Assembly (NCBI GenBank): GCA_964608965.1 | Contig: CAZSPZ010000016.1 | Coordinates: 1 to 40,225 of the forward strand | Reading direction: 5' to 3' | Origin: UBA10908 sp964608965 | GTDB taxonomy: Bacteria > Bacillota > Clostridia > Peptostreptococcales > Anaerovoracaceae | DNA: 40,225 nt | Shown: positions 7,013 to 14,307 of the stretch, piece after piece | Numbering within the stretch: position 1 is the first letter of the stretch | Layout of the letters: every line of letters begins with the position of its first letter | Made by a program: the position numbers and the translations under genes | The notes under the pieces: generated by a model | What the model saw: only the letters and a program-made list of their open reading frames with translations | What the model was told of the DNA's origin: nothing | The model's database searches: none

Positions 7013-8287
7013 CTATTGCATAGGGCGTAAGATTTTATTTTCGGTTACAACGATCGAGGCAGCGACGTCGTGCGCTTCCACGGGCACGGCTTCCGTCATT
7101 AATTCTTCTCTGCAAACCACGGCGGAGGCACATCGCAGTTTTGGCAGATATCTGTCGTAGTAGCCGCCGCCCTGTCCTATGCGATATCCTTGTTTGTCGC
7201 ATGAAACGCAAGGAACTACTGCAAAATCGATGTATTCCGGCTCGATAACGGGGCAATCGCTGTTTGGTTCCCACAACCCATAAAAGCCGATGTGCAGATC
7301 GTCCATAGACATAATCTTTCGGGCTTCCATGATTCCTTTCCCCATGCAAAGGGGTACGGCAACGGACTTTCCCAAGGACAGAGAAGTCAGAATGAATTGC
7401 TTCGTAGCGATTTCGTGCTCTGTGCCGACAAAACAAAAAACGGTGTCGGCAAGCTTGTATTCTTCCATCTGAATCAGATGTTCATAAATTTGCTGATCCT
7501 GGGCCTTTTTTTCATCCAAAGATAACTGACTTTCTTTCAGGCGAATCTCCGCTCGAATAGTTTCCTTCTTCGCCTTCGCTTCGCCATCCTCCTCGAATTC
7601 TTCGGAGGAGCCTGCGATGATTTCAGCAGCCGATACGCCCGGAAATCTGTATCTTCTGCGCCCGATGGTCTTGTGCCCGTACTGGATTGCTTCGACGGGG
7701 CACCATTGGATGCAGCCTACACAGCGTTCGCAGTGATGCTGCCAGACCGGACGCCCTTCCACGAGCTGAATATTGCTTACCGGGCATATTTCACTGCACA
7801 GTCCGCAACTCGTACACTTTTCGGTCACTTGAAATCGCTTATCCCATCCGGAGATGTTTTTATGCAACATCCAGCGGCTTGTGGCTCGGCTAAGAAGCTT
7901 AAGCTTCCTTCGGATTGGCTTCTTGACACCTTGGGCGATTTCCCTGGACGCTTCATCTGCAGAAGCTAAAGCGTTTTTGATTAGTCTTTCCACGGTGAGA
8001 GGCCGAAATGCCTGGTATTCGACGATGTAATTTCCGGGCATTCTTGCGCCCGCGCCATAAGACAGACCGACTCCTTTTTCCTTGAGAATATCATCCAGCA
8101 TGCCTATCGTATCGGCGGCAGTGGCGCCATAGGTTGCAAAGGCAAAGCAGTAGGTATCCGGCAGGATATTCAGCGCTCGGACAAAGCGTGTCACTAACCT
8201 GGGTATGGCGTTATAGTAAACAGGAAAGACAAAACCAATCGGATTGCCTGCCCCGCCCACAGACCCTTCCGGAAAGCCGGCTGCCAT
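7013..8287 (-). CDS. EFR1-type ferredoxin fused to 5-formyltetrahydrofolate cycloligase (5' end frameshifted)
   Basis: A 424-residue open frame with three parts. Residues 1-110 are the rest of a flavodoxin-like domain (GFVFPVYYNAIP at 18-29). Residues 158-196 hold two [4Fe-4S] motifs (C158, C161, C164, C168 and C186, C189, C192, C196). Residues from about 238 to the end form a 5-formyl-THF cycloligase domain with GYRIGQGGGYYDRY at 368-380. The true N-terminus of the flavodoxin lies in another frame (8211-8393), so a one-base indel between about 8230 and 8290 breaks the gene or the assembly. The fusion would couple electron transfer with folate repair (5-formyl-THF to methenyl-THF, ATP-dependent). 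It is the last gene of the minus-strand operon. Confidence 0.8.
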   Translation of the reverse strand: MAAGFPEGSVGGAGNPIGFVFPVYYNAIPRLVTRFVRALNILPDTYCFAFATYGATAADTIGMLDDILKEKGVGLSYGAGARMPGNYIVEYQAFRPLTVERLIKNALASADEASREIAQGVKKPIRRKLKLLSRATSRWMLHKNISGWDKRFQVTEKCTSCGLCSEICPVSNIQLVEGRPVWQHHCERCVGCIQWCPVEAIQYGHKTIGRRRYRFPGVSAAEIIAGSSEEFEEDGEAKAKKETIRAEIRLKESQLSLDEKKAQDQQIYEHLIQMEEYKLADTVFCFVGTEHEIATKQFILTSLSLGKSVAVPLCMGKGIMEARKIMSMDDLHIGFYGLWEPNSDCPVIEPEYIDFAVVPCVSCDKQGYRIGQGGGYYDRYLPKLRCASAVVCREELMTEAVPVEAHDVAASIVVTENKILRPMQ

Positions 8288-8393
8288 GGATCGGACAGTC
8301 GCCTATCTCTTTTGCGATTTGGCGAGCTATGGTCAGCGAGTTGCCTGTGGAGGAAAAATAATAGATTGTCGCACGCATGCCTTGCTCTTTCAT
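8211..8393 (-). pseudogene. N-terminal flavodoxin fragment of the frameshifted EFR1-cycloligase gene
   Basis: A 60-residue frame whose first half, with IYYFSSTGNSLTIARQIAKE, is a typical flavodoxin FMN-phosphate-binding loop. After about residue 34 it becomes unrelated sequence (Arg- and Cys-rich), while the correct continuation appears in the frame of the 7013-8287 gene. Its ATG is 3 nt from the stop of the upstream flavodoxin gene, as expected for the authentic operon start. This is a natural frameshift or a sequencing error; the two cannot be told apart here. Confidence 0.75.
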
Positions 8394-8396
8394 CTT

Positions 8397-8873
8397 TTAC
8401 CTTGTTTCAACTTTTAAATTCAGCAGATTTTCGGCGAATTCTTTCGCATGCTTCAGGTCAATATCATCCGGCTTCCCCTTGTTCATTCCGCCTACATATT
8501 TTAGGAAACTATTCGTGTTAAATCCCTTACAGCTGAACTCTCCGGCGATCTCATAACCTTTTAATTGAAGCATCTGTCTTAACATAGAATGGTCTTTGTT
8601 TACTTTTTCTTCGCTTTGCACTGCACTGGTTGAGAAAATAAATGCTGATTTTTCTGTTATGATCGGAAGCAAATCGACAAAATCAAGCAAGGGCTTGTAA
8701 TGCCTTCCGCTATCGATCCCGGCGCCAAAACCTATAAGATCATAGTTTTGTAGTTCTTCTGTCTTGGCCTGATCCGGCGAGACCACTTTGCAATGTAAAA
8801 TCTCCGAGAATGCGTTGGCGATTTTTAATGTGTTGTTGTGATGGTACGAATGTACGATGATAATGCAGTTCAT
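8397..8873 (-). CDS. Flavodoxin family protein
   Basis: A 158-residue single-domain flavodoxin-like protein. The N-terminal strand and loop read IIIVHSYHHNNTLKIAN, a variant of the usual S/T-G-N-T phosphate loop. DLIGFGAGID and FIFSTSA fit the later FMN-contacting loops. It likely carries low-potential electrons in the cytosol. Its ATG overlaps the stop of the XRE regulator by 4 nt (ATGA), and the EFR1 fusion follows after 3 nt, so all are co-translated. Confidence 0.8.
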   Translation of the reverse strand: MNCIIIVHSYHHNNTLKIANAFSEILHCKVVSPDQAKTEELQNYDLIGFGAGIDSGRHYKPLLDFVDLLPIITEKSAFIFSTSAVQSEEKVNKDHSMLRQMLQLKGYEIAGEFSCKGFNTNSFLKYVGGMNKGKPDDIDLKHAKEFAENLLNLKVETR

Positions 8874-9091
8874 TGAACCACCTCGTAGCTAAACACTTCC
8901 CCGATCGACACGCCAAAGGCTTCGGCAATGCAAAACGCCAGTTCCAACGATGGGGCATATTTGCCTGCTTCCACAGCGATAATCGTTTGCCTGGAGGCGC
9001 CTGCTTTTTCAGCCAGCTGTTGCTGTGTCATTTCTCCGGCAAAGAAGCGCAATGTTCGGATATTGTTTTTTATTTCAATTTTCTTAGCCAC
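8870..9091 (-). CDS. Small XRE-family helix-turn-helix regulator
   Basis: A 73-residue protein made of little more than a Cro/CI-type HTH: the segment TQQQLAEKAGASRQTIIAVE is the recognition motif. It has no effector domain. It overlaps the membrane protein gene upstream by 8 nt and the flavodoxin gene downstream by 4 nt. Such small XRE proteins paired with a multi-spanning membrane protein are common in Firmicutes and usually autoregulate. The inverted repeat at 9661-9694 is a good candidate operator. Confidence 0.88.
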   Translation of the reverse strand: MAKKIEIKNNIRTLRFFAGEMTQQQLAEKAGASRQTIIAVEAGKYAPSLELAFCIAEAFGVSIGEVFSYEVVQ

Positions 9092-9590
9092 GACTTACAC
9101 CTTTTCTGTAATAATAGAGTTGGGCGATGCCCTCTGATATTGATCCGATGTTGAATGAAATATAAATGATATTCATCATGACAACCGGCGTATAGCCCAG
9201 AAGAAGAGCACTTAATCCGGCCACAAATCCGAGGCCTGCGAGTAAAAATCCCACGCGCAGCGATTTGAGCCCGATCAACTTGTCCATCTCATCTTCGACC
9301 ATATCCACTTCGAGTGTTCTTTCGATTTCTTTATCGTTTACGCATCCGTTTTCTATTTGTTCCTTGACCGCGATTCCAATGGAAAGCAAGATGTGAAACA
9401 CAATTTGAATGATAATGGAGGCCACGATGCCGATGCCGATGAATAAAAGCATCGTATACGCCCAAAACTTCAAATCTCCCTCGGGTATCATCCCGCTTTG
9501 TGCTTTTCCTGCAGCATAAATACAGTATGCAGCTAAAATCAGGACTCCTGTCAAAGCTGTTACAATCGTTCTTTTCTCTTGATACGACAT
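9084..9590 (-). CDS. Four-helix membrane protein, partner of XRE regulator
   Basis: A 168-residue protein with four hydrophobic segments at roughly 10-27, 43-73, 112-131 and 135-152. They are separated by a charged loop (KEQIENGCVNDKEIERTLE region) of about 35 residues. It resembles small DUF2178-like membrane proteins found next to XRE regulators, but I do not recognise it firmly. It is the first gene of the four-gene operon. A role as a membrane sensor controlling the XRE protein is inferred from position only. Confidence 0.7.
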   Translation of the reverse strand: MSYQEKRTIVTALTGVLILAAYCIYAAGKAQSGMIPEGDLKFWAYTMLLFIGIGIVASIIIQIVFHILLSIGIAVKEQIENGCVNDKEIERTLEVDMVEDEMDKLIGLKSLRVGFLLAGLGFVAGLSALLLGYTPVVMMNIIYISFNIGSISEGIAQLYYYRKGVSRG

Positions 9591-9660
9591 TTTCGTACTC
9601 CTTATTTCTGTAATCCCAAATATACATATAGTATAACGTAATCAGAGAGTACAATATATT

Positions 9661-9694
9661 ATTCATAATGTCAAGTATATTTTACATTATGAAT
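9661..9694. promoter_or_regulatory. Perfect 11-bp inverted repeat, candidate operator
   Basis: The arms ATTCATAATGT (9661-9671) and ACATTATGAAT (9684-9694) are exact reverse complements around a 12-bp AT-rich spacer. On the minus strand a TTGACA (complement of 9669-9674) overlaps one arm, so a bound protein would block a promoter reading into the membrane protein / XRE operon. The matching -10, TACTCT (complement of 9646-9651), is weak. Confidence 0.6.
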
Positions 9695-9769
9695 TGTTTT
9701 ATTTACATTTGCATCGATCTGTATGGCAAATAAATGCTCTATCCCATGATAATCGGGCAATACACCATT

Positions 9770-9797
9770 TGTGAACAAAGGCTCCATATGATATATT
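9770..9797 (+). promoter_or_regulatory. Candidate promoter of the 3-hydroxyacyl-CoA dehydrogenase gene
   Basis: TTGTGA (9770-9775), a 16-nt spacer and TATATT (9792-9797), ending about 30 nt before the ATG at 9829. Confidence 0.35.
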
Positions 9798-9828
9798 CAG
9801 ATAAAACACAATATACTTGGAGGCAAAA

Positions 9829-10785
9829 ATGAACAGGAATGAAATAAAGAATGTAGCCATTGCCGGAGCGGGCATCATGGGATCTTCCATCGCCCAAATA
9901 TTTGCCAGAAACAATTTCCGCGTGACTTTATACGACATTGAGGCCAAATTCTTGGAGAGAAGTAAAAATCTGATCGCCTTGAATCAGAAAGCGTTGGTAG
10001 AAGCAGGGGAGTTGAGCGAGCAGGAATCAGAAAGCATCAAATCCCTAATCGGGCATACGCTGGAAATCTCGGACTTTAAAGATGCCGATCTCGTGATTGA
10101 AGCCATTGTCGAGCAACTGGATGCAAAGCACGCCTTGTGGTCAAAAATATCCGAGTTGGTATCGGAAGAGGCTATTTTGACCAGCAATACATCGGGGCTT
10201 TCCATTTCAAGAATAGCGGAAGCCGTTAAATTTCCGGAGCGTTTCTGCGGTATGCACTGGATCAATCCGCCTCATATTATCCCCCTGGTGGAAGTGATCT
10301 GCGGAGAGAAGACAAAAAAAGAAACGGCGGACACCGTGTTTTGTGTCGCCGAATCCTTAGGCAAAAAGCCCATCATGGTAAAAAAAGATGCACCCGGATT
10401 TGCTTTGAACCGTATCCAGTTTGCTGTCCTTAGAGAGGCGATGCATATTGTGGAGTCGGGCATCGCGGATATGGAAGACGTGGATAAGGTTCTGAAGTAT
10501 GGATTAGGCATGCGCTATGCCTGCCTTGGGCCTTTCGAAGTCGCCGATCTTGGCGGCCTGGATACCTTTTATCGGATTTCCAGTTATCTGTTCGAAGATT
10601 TATGTTCCGCCACAGACGTGCCTGCTATGATGAAAGATCTGGTAGATCAAGGCGCGTATGGCGTTAAATCGGGAAAAGGATTTTACGATTATGCAAACGG
10701 CCGCGGAGACGAGGTCATTTCCAAAAGAGATGCGGATTTCATCAAAATCGCAAACTGCCTTTATCGCGAGAAGGAATCGCTCTAA
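9829..10785 (+). CDS. 3-hydroxyacyl-CoA (3-hydroxybutyryl-CoA) dehydrogenase
   Basis: A 318-residue NAD-dependent enzyme of the HBDH/HadA-like family that oxidises or reduces 3-hydroxyacyl-CoA. The dinucleotide-binding motif GAGIMG is at 13-18. The active-site residues S122 (in SNTSG), H143 (GMHWINPP) and N146 are all present, as are PGFALNRI and the C-terminal GKGFYDY. The ATG at 9829 is used because TTGGAGG at 9817-9823 is its ribosome binding site. No thiolase or crotonase gene adjoins, so it is a stand-alone copy rather than a butyrate operon. Its stop overlaps the stop of the convergent S-component gene by 4 bp. Confidence 0.85.
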   Translation: MNRNEIKNVAIAGAGIMGSSIAQIFARNNFRVTLYDIEAKFLERSKNLIALNQKALVEAGELSEQESESIKSLIGHTLEISDFKDADLVIEAIVEQLDAKHALWSKISELVSEEAILTSNTSGLSISRIAEAVKFPERFCGMHWINPPHIIPLVEVICGEKTKKETADTVFCVAESLGKKPIMVKKDAPGFALNRIQFAVLREAMHIVESGIADMEDVDKVLKYGLGMRYACLGPFEVADLGGLDTFYRISSYLFEDLCSATDVPAMMKDLVDQGAYGVKSGKGFYDYANGRGDEVISKRDADFIKIANCLYREKESL

Positions 10786-11531
10786 ACGAATTTTTTGATT
10801 GCGGACCAAATAATTTCGGCAAGAAAAAAACCGACGCAAAACTGGATAATGTTCATCGGAATGCTCAAAGCTGATACTGCAAAGCTTCCATACATGATGC
10901 CTCCGGCGATAAAATATCCAAAAACCATCCAGAATCCTGCGAGGGTAATCCCGAGGATGTGATAAACCGGAAGACTGACGTTATCTTTCCTTCGAACAAA
11001 GAGCGCAATCACGATTAAAAGTACAGGGATAATTAAGGACACGATCATCATCTGAGATTCCATTTTCGAAACAAGCGCAGCCACTTGTCCCAACGGCACT
11101 GAGTCAGACGTAAGGGAAGAAGGGTCTGTGCTTGCTGTCTGTTTAACGATATACACCGTAAGGAAATTGAAAACCAACCAGCTGCCGGCCACAAAGACCG
11201 CGAGCAATGTTGTATTTTTCATGCTCTTCATTGCTTTTTCAATGGCAAGCCCCATCAATGCCGCCATGATCATTTTTATAACGAGCGTTGCAGGTGCCCA
11301 TTGGGCATAGCCGGAAACGATGTCCGCCAAAGCGGATCCTATTCCTGCTGCGAAAGCTCCATATTTCCAGCCAAGAACCAGAACTGCCAGGAATACCATA
11401 CTGTCCCCCGCATGGATGTATCCTCCTGTGTTGGGAACCGGAATGATAATTGCTATCGTTGCAACCGTCACAGCGGCGGTCATCAGGCCCGTCAGAGTGA
11501 GTTTTTCTGTCGTCGTCTTTGTTGCTTTCAT
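10782..11531 (-). CDS. ECF transporter S component, candidate vitamin B6 type
   Basis: A 249-residue polytopic membrane protein with about six hydrophobic segments. The N-terminal part carries the S-component pattern with the PNTGGYIHAGDSMVFLAVL stretch and an alanine-rich membrane segment (GAFAAGIGSALADI). S components bind a vitamin and dock onto shared EcfA/A'/T modules, which are not in this window. The ATG at 11531 is preferred over 11567 because GGAAAGG (complement of 11539-11545) precedes it. The divergent MocR-type regulator argues for pyridoxine-like cargo (as for PdxU-type proteins), but the ligand is an inference from context. Confidence 0.75.
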   Translation of the reverse strand: MKATKTTTEKLTLTGLMTAAVTVATIAIIIPVPNTGGYIHAGDSMVFLAVLVLGWKYGAFAAGIGSALADIVSGYAQWAPATLVIKMIMAALMGLAIEKAMKSMKNTTLLAVFVAGSWLVFNFLTVYIVKQTASTDPSSLTSDSVPLGQVAALVSKMESQMMIVSLIIPVLLIVIALFVRRKDNVSLPVYHILGITLAGFWMVFGYFIAGGIMYGSFAVSALSIPMNIIQFCVGFFLAEIIWSAIKKFV

Positions 11532-11566
11532 TTTTTTGCCTTTCCATCTTGTTTTATTTGGCGCCA

Positions 11567-11597
11567 TGCATTATATTAATCGATATGTGTGCATTAT
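11567..11597. promoter_or_regulatory. Direct repeats at the S-component/MocR divergent promoter
   Basis: TGCATTAT occurs at 11567-11574 and again at 11590-11597, 23 bp apart on the same face of the helix, with similar A/T-rich flanks. MocR proteins bind direct repeats. The first copy overlaps a minus-strand TATAAT (complement of 11570-11575) for the S-component gene. The second copy sits where its -35 should be, with no consensus -35 present, as for an activator-dependent promoter. Confidence 0.5.
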
Positions 11598-11646
11598 TAA
11601 ATATACAGTTTCTTATTTTTTTACCAGTACAGATGAGAGGCATTCT

Positions 11647-13047
11647 ATGCAATCGTTTCAATTGATTTTGGATTCAACGTCAAAAGTACCTATGTATCAT
11701 CAAATATATACATCGGTTCGTGACGGAATTCTTTCCGGCGATATCCAAAAGGGCGAAAAGCTGCCATCGCTCCGGGAATCCGCAAAAGTCTTAGGTGTGA
11801 GCATTACCACCGTTGCGGAAGCGTACAATCAGCTTTCTGTGGAAGGGTATATAAAGAACCGGCCAAAGTCCGGCTACTTTGTCAGGGATATTGATTTTTT
11901 AAATACGACAGCTTCTTTCGCGATGAATTTGCTCGACCCGTTTCAGTCCACGCCTGATTCGGCGGCAATGGACGAGGAGAGCTATATCGACCCGGCTTGT
12001 TTCGACTTTTTAAAGTGGAAGAAATGTCTCAATCAAATCCTTACCGACTACCCGCATTTGTTGCTTAAAGAAGGAGATCCGCAAGGAGAGCTGGCCCTTC
12101 GACACGAAATTTCCCGTTATGCATATCAGCATAGAGGCGTTCACAGTACGCCCAATCAGATCGTTATCGGCGCAGGAATACAACCGATTATCGACTTTCT
12201 CTGCCTGATTTTGAGAAAGCTTGAAATACACCGTTTAGCCATAGAAAACCCCGGCTTTCCTGTCGTGCAAAGAATATTTTCCGACCGTGATTTTGAAATT
12301 TTACCTATACCCGTCGATGCCGAGGGCATCCAAATTTCAGTTCTTCCGACATCTTCGAATACAATCACGTATGTCAGTCCATCCAATCAATTTCCTTTGG
12401 GCTCGGTTATGCCTGTAGGAAAGCGTTACGGTTTGCTTGAATGGGCGCGGAGTACCCGGAATTACATTTTGGAAGACGATTACGACAGCGAACTCCGATA
12501 TTTCGGAAAGCCGATTCCAAGCCTGCAGGGGATGGATACGGAGGGAAGGGTCGTTTATCTTGGCTCTTTCTCTACCACATTATTTCCTTCTATAAAAATA
12601 AGTTACATGATTTTGCCCAACGAGCTTTTGCAGCATGCCTTAAATTTTATTGACGGATACCGCCAAACCTGCTCAAAGTCGGAGCAGCTCACTTTGGCTC
12701 TTTACATCAAGAACGGTCTTTTTCAAACCCACATAAAAAAGCTTCGAAGACTCTACGCACAGAAAATGCACAAAGCCTCAGACTCTATCAAGGAATACTT
12801 TGACGGAACCGTTCGCATTTTACAAAATATTTCCGGAGTTCGTATGTTGCTGGCCGTGGAAAGCACGCTCTCAGCCGAAGCGTTATGCGACAAAGCGCAT
12901 GCCCTAAAGCTTGATATTTCTCCCGTCATCTATTTTTCGGGTGTGCCGAACTCCGGCAACGCGCATTTATTGATTTTTCACTTTGCCAAAATTCCGATTG
13001 AAAAAATCGAAAGCTCGATTCGCGAGCTATCGGAAGCTTGGGCGTAG
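11647..13047 (+). CDS. MocR-type GntR regulator with aminotransferase-like domain
   Basis: A 466-residue regulator: a GntR winged-helix domain at about 10-80 (with KLPSLRESAKVLGVSITTV) and a class I aminotransferase-like domain from about 110 onwards (ILEDDYDSELRYFGKPIPSL). The ATG at 11647 is used because the longer upstream frame runs antisense through the S-component gene, and GAGAGG precedes this ATG. The usual PLP-lysine motif FSK reads S309-T310-T311 here, so the canonical lysine is absent; the nearest lysine is K317. It likely senses a B6 vitamer or related amine and controls the divergent ECF gene. Confidence 0.82.
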   Translation: MQSFQLILDSTSKVPMYHQIYTSVRDGILSGDIQKGEKLPSLRESAKVLGVSITTVAEAYNQLSVEGYIKNRPKSGYFVRDIDFLNTTASFAMNLLDPFQSTPDSAAMDEESYIDPACFDFLKWKKCLNQILTDYPHLLLKEGDPQGELALRHEISRYAYQHRGVHSTPNQIVIGAGIQPIIDFLCLILRKLEIHRLAIENPGFPVVQRIFSDRDFEILPIPVDAEGIQISVLPTSSNTITYVSPSNQFPLGSVMPVGKRYGLLEWARSTRNYILEDDYDSELRYFGKPIPSLQGMDTEGRVVYLGSFSTTLFPSIKISYMILPNELLQHALNFIDGYRQTCSKSEQLTLALYIKNGLFQTHIKKLRRLYAQKMHKASDSIKEYFDGTVRILQNISGVRMLLAVESTLSAEALCDKAHALKLDISPVIYFSGVPNSGNAHLLIFHFAKIPIEKIESSIRELSEAWA

Positions 13048-13095
13048 CGAAGCTGTGTGCTCCGTCATACGATCTTCAATTATTTTTTAATACGG

Positions 13096-13122
13096 TGTAA
13101 CGAAACGGCCATTTTTCGGATA
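13096..13122 (+). promoter_or_regulatory. Possible ECF-type autoregulatory promoter
   Basis: TGTAAC (13096-13101) followed after 15 nt by CGGATA (13117-13122) resembles the AAC-containing -35 of ECF sigma promoters (compare SigX-type TGTAAC). It lies directly before the sigma gene, which would allow autoregulation. The spacing is slightly short. Confidence 0.35.
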
Positions 13123-13147
13123 TATGTTGCGAGGGAGGAGATTTTGG

Positions 13148-13627
13148 ATGCTTAAAACAGATGATATTTACAAAGACTACGCTTCAATCGTTTTCAAATT
13201 TCTGATAAGCCTTTGCAACGATGCAGATACCGCAGAAGAGCTTACGCAAGAAACCTTTTATCGCGCGATAAAATCGGCCAAACGTTATGACGGCACGTGT
13301 AAAGTTTCGACATGGCTCTGCCAAATTGCGAAGCATGTGTGGTATCAGGAAATCGAAAAAAGAAAACGTAAAAGTACTTCGGCTCTGGATGATAATTTTA
13401 TCTCTGAAAAACTAAACCCGGAAGAAGAAGTATGTCTGATAACAGAAAAAATGGAACTCATGCAAGCCGTGCACTCTCTTGGCGGAGATGCGAAAGAAGT
13501 GGTGCTGCTGCGTCTTACCGGTGCGTTTTCATTTAAAGAAATCGGAGAGATATTCAATAAAAACGAAAGCTGGGCAAGAGTGACCTTTTATCGGGCAAAA
13601 CAAAAAATTGTTAAAGGGGGATTATGA
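13148..13627 (+). CDS. ECF subfamily RNA polymerase sigma factor
   Basis: A 159-residue sigma-70 family protein with region 2 at about 10-70 (ELTQETFYRAIKSAKRYDG, then STWLCQIAKHVWY) and region 4 at about 105-155 (VVLLRLTGAFSFKEIGEIF with a SWARVTFYRAKQKI recognition helix). There is no region 1 or 3, as expected for ECF type. The ATG at 13148 follows GGGAGGAG by 7 nt. Its stop overlaps the anti-sigma start by 4 nt (ATGA), so the two are translationally coupled. Confidence 0.9.
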   Translation: MLKTDDIYKDYASIVFKFLISLCNDADTAEELTQETFYRAIKSAKRYDGTCKVSTWLCQIAKHVWYQEIEKRKRKSTSALDDNFISEKLNPEEEVCLITEKMELMQAVHSLGGDAKEVVLLRLTGAFSFKEIGEIFNKNESWARVTFYRAKQKIVKGGL

Positions 13628-14229
13628 TGAAGTGCGAAATAATTAAAGATCTTTTACCAAGTTATATTGACGGACTGACGAGCGCAGAAAGCAATGCTGA
13701 AATTGAAGAACATCTTGAAACCTGCGAAGAATGCAGGGAAGCGCTCGATCAAATGAAAGCAGAAGTCAGCGTGGAAAATGTAGAGTTGAACAAACAAAGC
13801 ATTAACCCGTTTAAAAAGCTGAATAAAAGAGTCTTGCAATCAATAGTAATAACATTCACTGCCTGCATCCTGCTCGTCGGGTCGTATTTCTATTTTTTCG
13901 AAATCGGATGGAAGGTAAATTCCGAAGACATGGATATCAACTATTCTTATATGGATGGTTCGCTTCAGATAGAATTTGAACTGACAAACGGAAAAGTCCT
14001 AAACTCTTGGACAGACCATCACAATTGGCCGACCACCATCACTTTCACCGAATGCTTTGACAGCGCTTTGGATGACATCGGCAATAAGTTTTCTTATGGC
14101 ATTCGTGAAAATGACGAAGCCGGCAATATGAAACCATTTGATGACGACGACGTGATCATATTGCGTTTTCAAGATAAGACAGAAACGCTTTATTTGAAAG
14201 AGATTGCCGAGGACTTAGGGCTGCAGTAA
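13624..14229 (+). CDS. Zinc-finger anti-sigma factor, membrane-anchored
   Basis: A 201-residue protein. The N-terminal zinc anti-sigma domain has H30-x3-C34-x2-C37 plus C4. One transmembrane helix spans about 70-95 (VITFTACILLVGSYFYFF). The extracytoplasmic C-terminal part of about 105 residues is acidic, with no family I recognise. It should hold the adjacent sigma factor at the membrane and release it on an external signal. The sensing domain's ligand is unknown. Confidence 0.85.
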   Translation: MMKCEIIKDLLPSYIDGLTSAESNAEIEEHLETCEECREALDQMKAEVSVENVELNKQSINPFKKLNKRVLQSIVITFTACILLVGSYFYFFEIGWKVNSEDMDINYSYMDGSLQIEFELTNGKVLNSWTDHHNWPTTITFTECFDSALDDIGNKFSYGIRENDEAGNMKPFDDDDVIILRFQDKTETLYLKEIAEDLGLQ

Positions 14230-14236
14230 ATAGTTC

Positions 14237-14271
14237 AAATCCCATGCATCGAATAGGTGCATGGGATTTTT
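14237..14271 (+). terminator. Intrinsic terminator after the anti-sigma gene
   Basis: Arms AAATCCCATGCA and TGCATGGGATTT pair around a 9-nt loop and run into a T tract ending at 14271. Confidence 0.85.
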
Positions 14272-14307
14272 ACGTTCACATTATAGGCAAGTTGCTTCCT
14301 TCGTATT

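Noticed and set aside
9817..9828. TTG start for the 3-hydroxyacyl-CoA dehydrogenase
   Set aside because: The TTGGAGG there is better explained as the ribosome binding site for the ATG at 9829.
11320..11646. N-terminal extension of the MocR gene
   Set aside because: It is antisense to the S-component gene, and the GntR domain begins right after the ATG at 11647.
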